Of a DNA stretch of 64,000 bases, positions 1 to 9,022 are shown in pieces (the first letter of the stretch is position 1; each line of letters begins with the position of its first letter). This DNA comes from Paracoccus beibuensis. GTDB lineage: Bacteria; Pseudomonadota; Alphaproteobacteria; Rhodobacterales; Rhodobacteraceae. The translations under genes were made by a program, and so were the position numbers. The stretch covers positions 1 through 64,000 of the forward strand of contig NZ_JAOTBD010000013.1 of the NCBI RefSeq assembly GCF_026162625.1. Direction: 5' to 3'. Below the pieces are notes generated by a model. That model worked only from the letters and a program-made list of their open reading frames with translations. It did no database searches and was not told the origin of the DNA.

Positions 1-64
1 CGTGCGCGCCTTTCGGGGCTTGGGCCGGTTAACAGCCCCTCCCGCATAACCCTCGAAAACAACG

Positions 65-88
65 GAAAAATCCGGCCGCGGCCGGATC
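65..88 (-). terminator. Rho-independent terminator of tRNA-Ser
   Basis: Read on the minus strand, a perfect palindrome (ATCCGGCCGCGGCCGGAT, 70-87) is followed directly by a T-run. It lies 26 bases past the tRNA 3' end, so it most likely ends the tRNA transcript. Confidence 0.75.
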
Positions 89-113
89 GGGAGAACGCTT
101 TCGCGGGGGCAAG

Positions 114-203
114 TGGCGGAGCGAGAGGGATTCGAACCCTCGAGACGGTTTCCCGCCTACACACTTTCCAGGCGTGCGCCTTCGACCACTCGGCCACCGC
201 TCC
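114..203 (-). tRNA. tRNA-Ser (anticodon GGA)
   Basis: The minus strand folds as a class II tRNA. The 7-bp acceptor stem pairs GGAGCGG with TCGCTCC and is followed by discriminator G and an encoded CCA. The D-arm is of the serine type, the anticodon loop is CTGGAAA, a long variable arm is present, and the T-loop reads TTCGAAT. It decodes UCC and UCU serine codons. It lies 45 bases downstream of phaR on the same strand and has its own terminator. Confidence 0.95.
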
Positions 204-248
204 GTGAGGCGGGTCTAGCTCGGGACGACGCGCGGCGCAAGTCGGATG

Positions 249-830
249 TCAGAGCTTCGAGACACGCTTTTGCAGCTCTGCAAGCTGACGCCGGATCTCG
301 GCCATGTCGCGGGCGTCGTCCGTGGTCGTTGACGGCGAGGATGCGTCCCCGTCCCCCGGATCGTCCGGCATCTGGCCCTTGGTTGCGCCGCGCCAGCCGC
401 CCATCATCGCGCTGAGAAATGCCTGCTGCTGTCGCTGCAGAGCGTCGAAGCCGGGCATGGTGGCCATCGGGTTGGGAATGGTGGACATGTTCTCCATCAG
501 CTTCGACTGACCCTCGCGCAGCATCTCGAAGCTGGCGGCCAGGAACTGCGGGACCACGGATTGCGCGTTGCCGGCATAGCTGCGGACAAGATCGGTCAAC
601 ACATCCAGCGGCAGCACGTTCTCGCCCCGGCTTTCGTGCTCGGCGATGATCTGAAGAAGATATTGCCGCGTCAGGTCGTCGCCGGACTTCAGATCCACGA
701 TCTTCACCTCGCGCCCTTCGCGGATGAACAGGGCGATGTCCTCGAGCGTGACGTAGTCGCTTGTTTCGGTATTGTAGAGACGGCGGCTGGCGTAACGCTT
801 GATCAGCAGCGGCGCAGTCGATGCAGCCAT
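249..830 (-). CDS. phaR: Polyhydroxyalkanoate synthesis repressor PhaR
   Basis: PhaR is a DNA-binding repressor that also senses PHB. Free of polymer it silences phasin and PHB genes; when granules form it is titrated off the DNA. The 193-aa product carries the family signature LIKRYASRRLYNTE near residue 10, followed by the PHB/PHA-accumulation regulator domains and a polar C-terminal tail rich in Ser, Thr and Asp. The ATG at 830 is chosen because AAGGA precedes it by a normal distance; the frame continues upstream but without family sequence. It follows phaC and phaP on the same strand but is separated from phaP by a strong hairpin, so it probably needs its own promoter or read-through. Confidence 0.95.
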   Translation of the reverse strand: MAASTAPLLIKRYASRRLYNTETSDYVTLEDIALFIREGREVKIVDLKSGDDLTRQYLLQIIAEHESRGENVLPLDVLTDLVRSYAGNAQSVVPQFLAASFEMLREGQSKLMENMSTIPNPMATMPGFDALQRQQQAFLSAMMGGWRGATKGQMPDDPGDGDASSPSTTTDDARDMAEIRRQLAELQKRVSKL

Positions 831-913
831 TACAGGGTCCTTGCAATGCATTTGGACCATGATGGAAGCTGGACAGGCAAAAGGCAAAGGAAAAACTTGC
901 CGGCCGAACATGC

Positions 914-937
914 AAAAGGGGCGGCCGGGCCGCCCCT
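914..937 (-). terminator. Terminator between phaP and phaR
   Basis: On the minus strand AGGGGCGGC pairs perfectly with GCCGCCCCT across a 3-base loop and is followed by TTTT. It starts 23 bases after the phaP stop, so it should end most phaP transcripts before phaR. Confidence 0.8.
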
Positions 938-959
938 GTGCAGGATCATCGCGAAGCGA

Positions 960-1415
960 TCACTTCGCCGCGACGGTCGCCGCGGCCTTCTTGACCGTTG
1001 CCGCGTTGTCAGCGGCGGCCTTTTCGGCAACGTTCTGGCCTTCAGCGGACAGATCCTTGCCGGCCTTCAGCATCAGGTCGACGGTGTCCATCTGGACCTT
1101 CTTGGCAACCTCGGCGAAGGACGCCATGTGTTCGGCAGCCATTTCAGCCGACGCCGAGGCGAAGTCGCTCATGGCCTTGGCGTAGTCGGTCGGCTCTTCC
1201 TTGATGGCGGCAAGCTCGCCCATCCGGGCGATCGAGTCCTTGGCCCACTGGGCCGAGATGTCGGTCGAACGCTCGGCCGCGGTCAGCGCCACGCGGGTCA
1301 GACGCTCGCCCAGCATGGTCTGCGATTTCATCGCGTCTTTCATCGAGCTGGTGTCGATCGGGAAGTTCGCCATCATGTCCTGCATGGTCTTGGCGAAATC
1401 GGGGGTCTTTGCCAT
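960..1415 (-). CDS. phaP: Phasin, PHB granule-coating protein
   Basis: Phasins coat the surface of PHB granules and control their number and size. This 151-aa protein is almost wholly helical, rich in Ala, Met, Lys and Glu, and lacks Cys and Trp-rich cores, as in the Phasin_2 family. It sits between phaC and phaR, the usual place. The ATG at 1415 (MAKTPDF) is preferred over an in-frame GTG at 1424, because AGGAG overlaps the GTG but lies 8 bases from the ATG. A perfect PhaR-type palindrome lies 75 bases upstream, consistent with strong induction when polymer sequesters PhaR. Confidence 0.93.
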   Translation of the reverse strand: MAKTPDFAKTMQDMMANFPIDTSSMKDAMKSQTMLGERLTRVALTAAERSTDISAQWAKDSIARMGELAAIKEEPTDYAKAMSDFASASAEMAAEHMASFAEVAKKVQMDTVDLMLKAGKDLSAEGQNVAEKAAADNAATVKKAAATVAAK

Positions 1416-1490
1416 GTCATTCACTCCTGAAGGTGCAGCGGTTCGAAGACAGAGTGGCCATCACCGCTTTTTCCGTCCACCCAATATGGA

Positions 1491-1505
1491 TGCTGCAGTG
1501 CAGCA
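1491..1505. promoter_or_regulatory. PhaR operator upstream of phaP
   Basis: TGCTGCAGTGCAGCA is a 15-base inverted repeat matching the published Paracoccus PhaR target CTGC-N3/4-GCAG. It lies in the 169-base gap between phaC and phaP, 75 bases before the phaP start, in a locally AT-richer stretch that can hold the promoter. Confidence 0.85.
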
Positions 1506-1584
1506 TTTCAAGAATTTTCTTCTGCGGCGCAGAAAGTTTCCTGCGGCAACAGGCACTTCAAGCTAAGGCATTGACCATGCAGGA

Positions 1585-3633
1585 TCAGGCCGCCCGGTCG
1601 TGGACATAGCGGCCCGGCGCTGGCTCCAGCCCCTCCTCCGGATGCCGCGCAGCCACCATGGGTCCGGCACGCTCCGCCAGCCATTCGCCCCAGTGCGGCC
1701 ACCAGCTTCCATCGGCGAAGCTGGCCTTTTCCCGCCATGTCTCGGCCCCTTCGCCGAAGCCGTGGTTGCTCAGGTAATGGCCGTATTTCTTCTTCGACGG
1801 CGGGTTCACGATCCCTGCGATATGTCCCGACTGCGACAGGATGAAGGTCTTGTCGCGCGATCCCATCTGCGCCACGCCGCGCCAGCAGTCCTTCCAGGGC
1901 GCGATGTGATCCGACTCGCAGGCGATGGCGCAGAGCGGCACGTCGACGTCCGACAGCCGCAGTTTATGGCCCAGCAGCTCGAACCCCTCGCCCGCAAAGG
2001 CATTCTGCTGGCACAGTCCGCGCAGATACTGCAGGGCCATGCGCCCCGGCAGGTTCGTGCTGTCGCCGTTCCAGAACAGCAGGTCGAAGGCGGGCGGCGT
2101 CTCGCCCATCATGTAGCTGCGGATTGCGGGCCCCCAGACCAGGTCGTTGGCGCGCAGAAAGCTCATGGTGCGTGCCATCAGCTGCGCGCGCATCAGGCCG
2201 TGGCGCTGGACCTCTTCCGCGATGCCGGCGACGAAATCCTCTTGCAGGAAGCTGGTGAACTCGCCCTGCTCGGAGAAATCCGTCAGCGTCGTGAACAGGG
2301 TCGCCGCGTTGACGCGGTCGTCGCCGCGCTGGTTCAGCAAGGCCAGCGTCAGCGACAGCGTCGTCCCGGCGATGCAATAGCCCACGGCGTTCAGCTGCCG
2401 CTGCCCGGTCAGGTCGCGGACGCGGTCCATGGCGTCCAGGTAAGCGCCGATGTAATCCTCCATGCCCAGCTCGGCGAAGTCCGACGTCGGGTTGCGCCAA
2501 CTGACGACGAACAGCGTGTGGCCCTGTTCCACCAGCCAGCGGATCAGGCTGTTCTGCGGCTTGAGGTCCAGGATGTAGAACTTGTTGATCCAGGGCGGAA
2601 AGATGATCAGGGGCATCGCGTGGACCGTGTCGGTCGTCGGCGCGTACTGGATCAATTCGTAGAGATCGGTACGGTGGGCGACAGAACCTGGCGCGGTGCC
2701 GATGTTCTCGCCGACCGTGAAGGCGCCTCGGTCCGCCAAGGTCACGACCATTTCGCCGCCGTTCTGCTCGACGTCGCGCACAAGGTTCTCCAGCCCCCGG
2801 ACAAGGCTTTCGCCTTCCGTCTCGATCGCCTTTTCCAGCGCATCGGGGTTTGTCGCCAGGAAGTTCGTGGGCGCCATCATGTCGACGATCTGGTTCGTCA
2901 GCCAGGTGACGCGACGGCGCGCGACCTCGTCGGGAAGTTCCAGCCCCTGCGCCGCTTCTTTCAGGGCGCGTGCGTTGGTCAGGTACTGCTTCTTGACCAG
3001 GTTGAAATACGGGTGGCTCTGCCACAGCGGGTTCGCGAAGCGCTTGTCGGCCGGGCTGCCGTCGTCGGGCGCCGTCAGCTGCCCCTGCGCCAAGGCCTGC
3101 TGGGCGCGGGCATAGTTGGCCAGCGTCTCGCCCCAATAGCTGACCTGGGTGCCGATCATCTTGGCCGGCTGCTCGGTCAGCGTCTTCACGAAGCCCGCGG
3201 CCGCGGTCATGTAGAGATCCGCCCCCGGCCCCTCGACTCCGGGATTGGGCAGGTTGCGTTCCGCGAAGGCGGCCATGAGGCGTTGGCCCAACGTCTCGAT
3301 CCGCTCGATGTTCTGGGCCAGCTTCTGGGCGGTCGGCGCGTGGCCGACCTGCACAAGACGAGACAAAGTCTCGGCTGTCATGTCCTGCACCTCGGAAGCA
3401 GCCTCGGGCGCTGTCGCGGGTTGCGGGGGCGTCTCGGCGGCGGGCTTTTCGCGACTGGCGCGGGCCGGCTCTTTGGGCACTGTTGCCGTTGCGCCCTTGG
3501 CGCGACGGCGCATCTTCGGCGCGGCCGGCGAACCAGCGTCCGCGCCCGCGTCTGTCGGGGCCTCTTCCTTCTGCGCTTTGGTCGTCCGCGATCTGCGGAC
3601 AGTTTTACCCGCCCCGTCCGGCTGCCTTGCCAT
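1585..3633 (-). CDS. phaC: Class I poly(3-hydroxyalkanoate) synthase
   Basis: PhaC polymerises (R)-3-hydroxybutyryl-CoA into PHB on the granule surface. The 682-aa product has the PhaC N-terminal domain (about residues 165-330) and an alpha/beta-hydrolase core. The lipase-like box GYCIAGT holds the catalytic Cys420; Asp575 (ESDHIAPW) and His604 (SGHIAG) complete the triad. It is longer than the roughly 600-residue norm because of an N-terminal tail of about 85 residues rich in Ala, Pro, Lys and Arg. The ATG at 3633 is preceded by GAGGG. It is divergent from phaZ and upstream of phaP on the same strand. Confidence 0.97.
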   Translation of the reverse strand: MARQPDGAGKTVRRSRTTKAQKEEAPTDAGADAGSPAAPKMRRRAKGATATVPKEPARASREKPAAETPPQPATAPEAASEVQDMTAETLSRLVQVGHAPTAQKLAQNIERIETLGQRLMAAFAERNLPNPGVEGPGADLYMTAAAGFVKTLTEQPAKMIGTQVSYWGETLANYARAQQALAQGQLTAPDDGSPADKRFANPLWQSHPYFNLVKKQYLTNARALKEAAQGLELPDEVARRRVTWLTNQIVDMMAPTNFLATNPDALEKAIETEGESLVRGLENLVRDVEQNGGEMVVTLADRGAFTVGENIGTAPGSVAHRTDLYELIQYAPTTDTVHAMPLIIFPPWINKFYILDLKPQNSLIRWLVEQGHTLFVVSWRNPTSDFAELGMEDYIGAYLDAMDRVRDLTGQRQLNAVGYCIAGTTLSLTLALLNQRGDDRVNAATLFTTLTDFSEQGEFTSFLQEDFVAGIAEEVQRHGLMRAQLMARTMSFLRANDLVWGPAIRSYMMGETPPAFDLLFWNGDSTNLPGRMALQYLRGLCQQNAFAGEGFELLGHKLRLSDVDVPLCAIACESDHIAPWKDCWRGVAQMGSRDKTFILSQSGHIAGIVNPPSKKKYGHYLSNHGFGEGAETWREKASFADGSWWPHWGEWLAERAGPMVAARHPEEGLEPAPGRYVHDRAA

Positions 3634-3770
3634 GACCTGGATTCCCTCTTATTGATGGCTTGATGATATGCGCAGGGCAGGCAAGGCGTAAACCCAGCTT
3701 TTGTTACGTTTCGACCCTGACGATCCCCCGCGTGACGTTTTAGGTGCCGCAGTGCAGCAAGGGGTGCAAC
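3634..3770. promoter_or_regulatory. Divergent phaC/phaZ promoter region with PhaR-like box
   Basis: This 137-base gap must carry promoters for both phaC and phaZ. TGCCGCAGTGCAGCA at 3745-3759 matches the phaP operator in 14 of 15 positions (T to C in the left arm). It ends 11 bases before the phaZ ATG and overlaps the space where its ribosome would load, so binding could act on phaZ directly. Confidence 0.6.
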
Positions 3771-5117
3771 ATGCCGTCCAAGGGACTCAAGGGCGTCCTG
3801 TCCTACGACGCGATGGAGACGATCCGGAACACCAACGAATGGCTGGGCGCGACGGCCCGCGCCATGGGATCCTATCCGGCTTTTGCGCTGGTTCCCCATC
3901 CTGCGTTCCGCATGCTCAGCGCCTGGGGCCGCGTCACCGAACGCAGCTTCGCCCGCATGGTGATCAAGCCTGACTGGGAGATCCCCGCCATCGCCGGCGC
4001 CGAAGGCCAGGACCACATCGTCTATGTCGAACCGGTCGTGAAGCGTCCCTTCGGCGACCTGATCCACTTCCGCGTCGCCCGTCGCGACCCGATGCCCCGC
4101 AAGGTGCTGCTCGTGGCGCCCATGTCGGGACACTACGCGACGCTGATGCGCTCGACCGTCACCTCGCTGCTGTCGGACTGCGAAGTTTATGTCACCGACT
4201 GGCACAACGCCCGCGACATCGCAGTCAGCGAAGGCAAGTTCGACGTCGAGGATTACACGAAATACCTCGTCGACTTCATCCGCCACCTGGGCCCCGACGT
4301 GAACGTGATCGCCGTCTGCCAGCCCGCGCCCCTGGCCCTGGCCGCGACCGCCATGCTGGCCGAGGACGATCCCGCGGCGCAGCCCCGCACGCTGACCCTG
4401 ATCGGCGGCCCCGTCGATCCCGACGCCGCCGCGACCGACGTCACCGATTTCGGCAACCGCATCACCATGGGAGAGCTGGAGCACTTCGTGATCCAGTCCG
4501 TCGGCTTCAAGTATCGCGGCGCAGGCCGGATGGTCTATCCGGGGCTCGCGCAGCTGAGCAGCTTCATCAGCATGAACGCCGAAAGCCACAGTCGCGCCTT
4601 CATCAACCAGATCTTCGCCGAGGCGCGGGGAACCGCCTCGGACGGCGACAAGCACAACCGCTTCTACGACGAATACCTGGCCGTGATGGACATGACGGCG
4701 GAATTCTACCTTTCTACCGTCGAGCGGATCTTCAAGAACCTTGAGATTGCGCAGAACCGCTTCACCGTGGATGGCCGCGCCATCGACATCGGCAAGATCA
4801 CCGACGTCGCCGTGATGACGGTCGAAGGCGCGAACGACGACATCTCTGCCCCCGGCCAATGCGTCGCGGCGCTCGACCTCTGCAGCGGCGTGGCGGCCTC
4901 GAAGAAAATCCAGCATCTGGAACCGGGGGCGGGCCATTACGGCATCTTTGCCGGCAAGTCGTGGCGTCTGAACATCCGCCCGCTGGTGCTGGACTTCATC
5001 GACGATAATGCCAGCCCGGCCCAGGATACCAAGCCCACGCGGCGGCGGAAGCAAGGCGGATCGACCGCCGATTGCGGCGTGAACGACCCGGTCGACAGCG
5101 ACAAGATCGCCGTCTGA
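3771..5117 (+). CDS. phaZ: Intracellular PHB depolymerase
   Basis: PhaZ hydrolyses amorphous intracellular PHB to hydroxybutyrate or oligomers, releasing stored carbon. The 448-aa product resembles PhaC-related alpha/beta-fold depolymerases and has the motif VICQP-like AVCQPAP, where Cys183 is the expected nucleophile; a late SAPGQ and GAGHYG supply Asp and His candidates. The ATG at 3771 has AAGGGG seven bases upstream; an in-frame GTG at 3744 would begin inside the PhaR-like box and is not favoured. The C-terminal tail is basic, then acidic. It is divergent from phaC. Confidence 0.93.
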   Translation: MPSKGLKGVLSYDAMETIRNTNEWLGATARAMGSYPAFALVPHPAFRMLSAWGRVTERSFARMVIKPDWEIPAIAGAEGQDHIVYVEPVVKRPFGDLIHFRVARRDPMPRKVLLVAPMSGHYATLMRSTVTSLLSDCEVYVTDWHNARDIAVSEGKFDVEDYTKYLVDFIRHLGPDVNVIAVCQPAPLALAATAMLAEDDPAAQPRTLTLIGGPVDPDAAATDVTDFGNRITMGELEHFVIQSVGFKYRGAGRMVYPGLAQLSSFISMNAESHSRAFINQIFAEARGTASDGDKHNRFYDEYLAVMDMTAEFYLSTVERIFKNLEIAQNRFTVDGRAIDIGKITDVAVMTVEGANDDISAPGQCVAALDLCSGVAASKKIQHLEPGAGHYGIFAGKSWRLNIRPLVLDFIDDNASPAQDTKPTRRRKQGGSTADCGVNDPVDSDKIAV

Positions 5118-5190
5118 GCGCAAGGAACCTGTCCTACGGGGCGGTTGTTATGGTCCCGAACGCCGCCTGTCGCGGCAGGAAAGGACCATC

Positions 5191-5661
5191 ATGACCGACC
5201 ACGCCCACACGTTCTGGGACCGCCTCGACGACATCAACTCGGGGATGCTGGGCTTGACCGAGGACCCGCGCCTCGTGCCGATGTCGCACTATGTCGACCG
5301 CGACAACCGCACGCTGTGGTTCATCACCGCCAAGGGAACCGACCTGGCGCGCAGCCTGACCGGCTCCAAGCCCGCGATCCACGTCGTCAGCGACCGTGAC
5401 GAGGGGCTCTATGCCCGTATCCACGGCCGCCTCGCGCTGTCGGACGACCGCGCCAAGCTGGACGAGATCTGGAACGCCGTCGCCTCCAGCTGGTTCGAGG
5501 ACGGCGAGAACGACCCCGACGTCCAGCTGCTGCGCATGGACCTGTCAGAGGCCGAGGTCTGGGCCACCGGCGGCAACATCCGCTTCTTCTTCGAGATTGC
5601 CAAGTCCAAGGTCACCGGCGCCAAGCCAGACATGGGCGAACACTACTCGCTGACCTTCTGA
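5191..5661 (+). CDS. Pyridoxamine 5'-phosphate oxidase-fold protein (general stress protein type)
   Basis: This 156-aa protein belongs to the split-barrel, flavin-binding PPOX superfamily, in the branch resembling bacterial general stress protein 26. The sequence FWDRLDDINSGMLGL near the N-terminus, the LWFITAKGTD strand pair and the C-terminal NIRFFFEIAKSKVTG are characteristic. The family binds FMN or F420, but the substrate is not known. AAAGGA precedes the ATG. Its 3' end overlaps the tail of the convergent hydrolase gene by 19 bases. Confidence 0.85.
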   Translation: MTDHAHTFWDRLDDINSGMLGLTEDPRLVPMSHYVDRDNRTLWFITAKGTDLARSLTGSKPAIHVVSDRDEGLYARIHGRLALSDDRAKLDEIWNAVASSWFEDGENDPDVQLLRMDLSEAEVWATGGNIRFFFEIAKSKVTGAKPDMGEHYSLTF

Positions 5662-6392
5662 GGCAGCGTCTCGACGCTGTCGGTGATCAGGCGCAGGCAA
5701 TCGGGCGTCGAGAACCGATGATCGGCGCCCTTCACCAGCGTCAGGCGGATGTCGTCGCCGGTCATGTGGTCCAGCAGGTCGTGCGACCATGAAACCGGCA
5801 CATCCTCGTCCGCAGTGCCCTGCAGCATCCGCACCGGGAACGGCAGGTGCAGCGGCTGGTCCAGCACCAGCTGCCGTCGTCCGTCTTCGATCAGCCGCCG
5901 GGTGATAACCAGCGGCTCACCATAATCGCTCGGCACCGGGACCTGCCCGTCGCGCATCAGCGCAGCGCGGTGGGTGTCAGAAAATCCGGCCCAGAACCCG
6001 CGCTCGGTGAAGTCGGGCGCTGCGGCGATCGTCACCAGCCCGGCCACCCGCGCCGGCATCGCCCGCGCGATCAGCAGGCTGATCCAGCCGCCCATCGATG
6101 ATCCGACCAGCACCTGCGGCCCCTCGGTCAATGCCTCGATGGCGGCCGTCGCGTCTGCGGTCCAGTCGCCGATGCAGCCGTCGTCGAACCGGCCCTCGCT
6201 GTCGCCGTGGCCGGAATAGTCGAAGCGCAGGAAGGCCCTGCCGCGCGCTTGCGCCCAGTCCCGAAGATGCACCGCCTTGGTGCCCTGCATGTCCGACCTG
6301 AACCCGCCCAGAAAGACCACCCCGGGCCCCTGCCCCTTTGTCCGCTCATAGGCCAGTCGCCGCCCCGAGGGCGTGTCGAGCATGTCGGTCAT
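5643..6392 (-). CDS. Alpha/beta hydrolase (ABHD10-like)
   Basis: This 249-aa cytoplasmic hydrolase has the nucleophile elbow GSSMGGW, an early oxyanion strand VVFLGGF, the motif [10 protein letters not shown], a late Asp in [11 protein letters not shown] and the catalytic His in GADHRFS. The pattern resembles the ABHD10/thioesterase branch, so a serine ester or thioester hydrolase is likely; the substrate cannot be read. The ATG at 6392 follows GGAAGGAG. The gene is divergent from thrS and convergent with the PPOX-fold gene. Confidence 0.8.
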   Translation of the reverse strand: MTDMLDTPSGRRLAYERTKGQGPGVVFLGGFRSDMQGTKAVHLRDWAQARGRAFLRFDYSGHGDSEGRFDDGCIGDWTADATAAIEALTEGPQVLVGSSMGGWISLLIARAMPARVAGLVTIAAAPDFTERGFWAGFSDTHRAALMRDGQVPVPSDYGEPLVITRRLIEDGRRQLVLDQPLHLPFPVRMLQGTADEDVPVSWSHDLLDHMTGDDIRLTLVKGADHRFSTPDCLRLITDSVETLPQKVSE

Positions 6393-6515
6393 CTTCGGCT
6401 CCTTCCAGTTCCGGTCGCGCTTATCTTGACAGTTCTGCCGCCGGGGTCCATCCCTGCGGCCCGACATACCCGCAGCCGGGCGTTCCGTGGGCGCCAAACC
6501 GACGAGGAGGACGTC

Positions 6516-8462
6516 ATGTCCCAGATCTCCCTTACCTTTCCCGATGGCAATTCGCGCGATTATCCCGCCGGCGTGACGGCAGCTGCCGTCGCCGAAAGCA
6601 TCGCGCCCAGCCTGGCCAAGCGCGCCATCTCGGCCAGCCTCGACGGCCGGCACATCGACCTGCAATGGCCGATCACGGGCAGCGGCGCCATCGCGATCCA
6701 CACCCTGAAGGACGAGGCGCCGGCGCTGGAGCTGATCCGCCACGACTTCGCCCATGTCATGGCCCGCGCCGTGCAGGAGATCTGGCCCGACGTGAAGGTC
6801 ACCATCGGCCCGGTGCGCGACTACGGCTGGTTCTACGACTTCGACCGCGCCGAGCCCTTCACGCCCGAGGATCTGGGTCGGATCGAGGCGAAGATGAAGG
6901 ACATCATCAACGCCCGCGAACCCGTCCGCACCGAGGTCTGGGACCGCGAACGCGCCATCGGCTACTACAAGGACCGCGGCGAACCCTTCAAGGTCGAGCT
7001 GATCGACCGCATCCCCGAGGGCGAGGACCTGCGGATGTACTGGCACGGCGACTGGCAGGACCTCTGCCGCGGCCCGCACCTGCAGAACACCGCCCAGCTG
7101 CCCGCCGATGCTTTCAAACTGACCCATATCGCCGGCGCCTACTGGCTGGGCGATGCCAGCCGCCCGATGCTGCAGCGCATCTATGGCGTCGCCTTCCGCA
7201 ACCGTGACGACCTGAAGGCCCACCTGCACATGCTGGAGGAGGCCGCCAAGCGCGACCACCGCAAGCTGGGCCGCGAGATGGACCTGTTCCACATGCAGGA
7301 AGAGGCGCCCGGCCAGATCTTCTGGCACCCGAACGGCTGGAACATCTACACCACGCTGCAGGACTACATGCGCCGCAAGCAGCGCGCCGACGGCTATGTG
7401 GAGGTGAACACGCCCCAGGTCGTCAGCCGCAAGCTGTGGGAGGAATCCGGTCACTGGGACAACTATCAGGAAAACATGTTCATCGTCGAAGTGGACGAGG
7501 AACATGCAAAGACGAAGGCGGTGAACGCGCTCAAGCCGATGAACTGTCCCTGCCACGTGCAGGTGTTCAACCACGGCCTGAAATCCTATCGCGATCTACC
7601 GCTGCGCATGGCCGAGTTCGGGTCATGCAACCGGTACGAGCCCTCTGGCGCGCTGCACGGCATCATGCGGGTGCGCGGTTTCACGCAGGACGACGCGCAT
7701 ATCTTCTGCACCGAGGAGCAGATCGAGGCCGAAACCAAGAAGTTCATCGACTTCCTCGCGGGGATCTATTCCGACCTGGGGTTCGACGGCTGGCGCATCA
7801 AGCTGTCCACGCGGCCCGAAAAGCGCATCGGGACCGAGGAAAGCTGGGACCGGGCAGAAGCCGCCCTTGGCAACGCCTGCAAGGCGGCGGGCCATGACTT
7901 CACGATCTTCCCCGGCGAAGGCGCGTTCTACGGTCCCAAGCTGGAGTTCGTGCTGACCGACGCGATCGGGCGCGACTGGCAATGCGGCACCCTGCAGGTG
8001 GACCCCAACCTGCCCGAGCGTCTGGACGCCGAATATGTGGGCGCCGACGGCCACAAGCACCGGCCCATCATGCTGCACCGCGCCGTCCTGGGCAGCTTCG
8101 AGCGTTTCATCGGCATCCTGATCGAGAACAGCGCCGGCAAGCTGCCCTTCTGGCTGGCGCCGCGCCAGGTGGTCGTCGCCTCGATCGTGTCCGACGCCGA
8201 CGGCTACGTGGCCGAGGTGGTCGAGGCGCTGCGCCGCGCAGGCATCCGTGCCGAGGCGGACACCCGGAACGAGAAGATCAACTACAAGGTCCGCGAACAT
8301 TCCGTGGCCAAGGTCCCCGCGATCATGGCCATCGGCATGAAGGAGGTCGAGGAGCAGACCGTCTCGCTCCGCCGCCTCGACAGCCAGGGCAGCCGCACGC
8401 TGGCACTGACTGACGCGATCGAGATGCTGAAAGCCGAGGCGACCCCGCCGGATCTTCGCTGA
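6516..8462 (+). CDS. thrS: Threonyl-tRNA synthetase
   Basis: ThrRS charges tRNA-Thr and edits mischarged serine. The 648-aa product has a TGS domain (residues 1-60), the editing domain with HDFAHVMA in place of the usual HxCAH, and the class II catalytic core. [10 protein letters not shown] carries a zinc-ligand Cys, and the [15 protein letters not shown] and [13 protein letters not shown] stretches are motif 2. The C-terminal anticodon-binding domain begins near LAPRQVVV. The start has GAGGAGG upstream, and the first residues match other alphaproteobacterial ThrRS proteins. I saw no T-box or leader peptide in the 123-base gap before it. Confidence 0.97.
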   Translation: MSQISLTFPDGNSRDYPAGVTAAAVAESIAPSLAKRAISASLDGRHIDLQWPITGSGAIAIHTLKDEAPALELIRHDFAHVMARAVQEIWPDVKVTIGPVRDYGWFYDFDRAEPFTPEDLGRIEAKMKDIINAREPVRTEVWDRERAIGYYKDRGEPFKVELIDRIPEGEDLRMYWHGDWQDLCRGPHLQNTAQLPADAFKLTHIAGAYWLGDASRPMLQRIYGVAFRNRDDLKAHLHMLEEAAKRDHRKLGREMDLFHMQEEAPGQIFWHPNGWNIYTTLQDYMRRKQRADGYVEVNTPQVVSRKLWEESGHWDNYQENMFIVEVDEEHAKTKAVNALKPMNCPCHVQVFNHGLKSYRDLPLRMAEFGSCNRYEPSGALHGIMRVRGFTQDDAHIFCTEEQIEAETKKFIDFLAGIYSDLGFDGWRIKLSTRPEKRIGTEESWDRAEAALGNACKAAGHDFTIFPGEGAFYGPKLEFVLTDAIGRDWQCGTLQVDPNLPERLDAEYVGADGHKHRPIMLHRAVLGSFERFIGILIENSAGKLPFWLAPRQVVVASIVSDADGYVAEVVEALRRAGIRAEADTRNEKINYKVREHSVAKVPAIMAIGMKEVEEQTVSLRRLDSQGSRTLALTDAIEMLKAEATPPDLR

Positions 8463-8483
8463 AACCTGCCGATGTCACCAAAG

Positions 8484-8513
8484 CTTCACGCGCCACGGGG
8501 CCCGCGCGTGAAG
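8484..8513 (+). terminator. Hairpin downstream of thrS, possible terminator or csp leader element
   Basis: CTTCACGCG (8484-8492) pairs perfectly with CGCGTGAAG (8505-8513) 22 bases after the thrS stop. There is no clear T-run, so it may be a weak terminator or part of the cold-shock leader. Confidence 0.4.
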
Positions 8514-8667
8514 TTCCCGCTTGCGTTTTCAACCGATTCGGGCATCCTCGCTTTTGCGTGAGCGAAGACTTTCTACCGCCTCCCTTGACGGGCAGCCGGA
8601 AGACCGAAAGCGGGCTGCACGGCCTGGCGCAATCCTGCGTCGGGATGACTTGAAGGAGAGAGCGGTT

Positions 8668-8874
8668 ATGGCGACCGGAACGGTTAAGTGGTTCAACGCC
8701 ACCAAAGGCTTTGGCTTTATTGCACCCGATGATGGCGGCAAGGACGTGTTCGTGCACATCTCGGCCGTTGAACGCGCCGGCCTGACGGGCCTGCAGGACA
8801 ACCAGAAGATCGGCTACGAGCTGCAGTCGGGCCGCGACGGTCGCGCCTCGGCCAGCGACCTGCGCCTGCTCTGA
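8668..8874 (+). CDS. Cold-shock protein (CspA family)
   Basis: This single cold-shock domain of 68 residues binds single-stranded RNA and DNA and acts as an RNA chaperone. Both RNA-binding motifs are present: KGFGFI (RNP1) and VFVHI (RNP2). The sequence begins MATGTVKWFN, as expected, and has GAAGGAGAG upstream. About 200 bases separate it from thrS; this leader contains small hairpins, as often found in cold-regulated csp messages. A clear terminator follows. Confidence 0.95.
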   Translation: MATGTVKWFNATKGFGFIAPDDGGKDVFVHISAVERAGLTGLQDNQKIGYELQSGRDGRASASDLRLL

Positions 8875-8895
8875 TCACACAGCACTCGATTTTGG

Positions 8896-8920
8896 ACGGC
8901 CCGCCCTTCGCGGGCCGTTT
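8896..8920 (+). terminator. Terminator of the cold-shock gene
   Basis: ACGGCCCG (8896-8903) pairs with CGGGCCGT (8911-8918) and is followed by TT and a pyrimidine-rich tail, 21 bases past the stop. Confidence 0.75.
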
Positions 8921-9022
8921 CCCGTTTCAAGGCTCCCTCGTCGGGGTGGCCCTGCCCCTTCGCCACCTGCTAAGAGGGGGCGTCCGACCCTTCGGACGAT
9001 CCGCAGTGCTGGAACCGCCCCT

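Noticed and set aside
1600..3663. A 687-codon open frame antisense to phaC
   Set aside because: High-GC codon bias opens the opposite strand; the protein shows no family features, while phaC is unmistakable.
6393..6515. T-box or leader peptide before thrS
   Set aside because: The 123-base gap has no T-box core, no Thr-rich short frame and no terminator-antiterminator pair.
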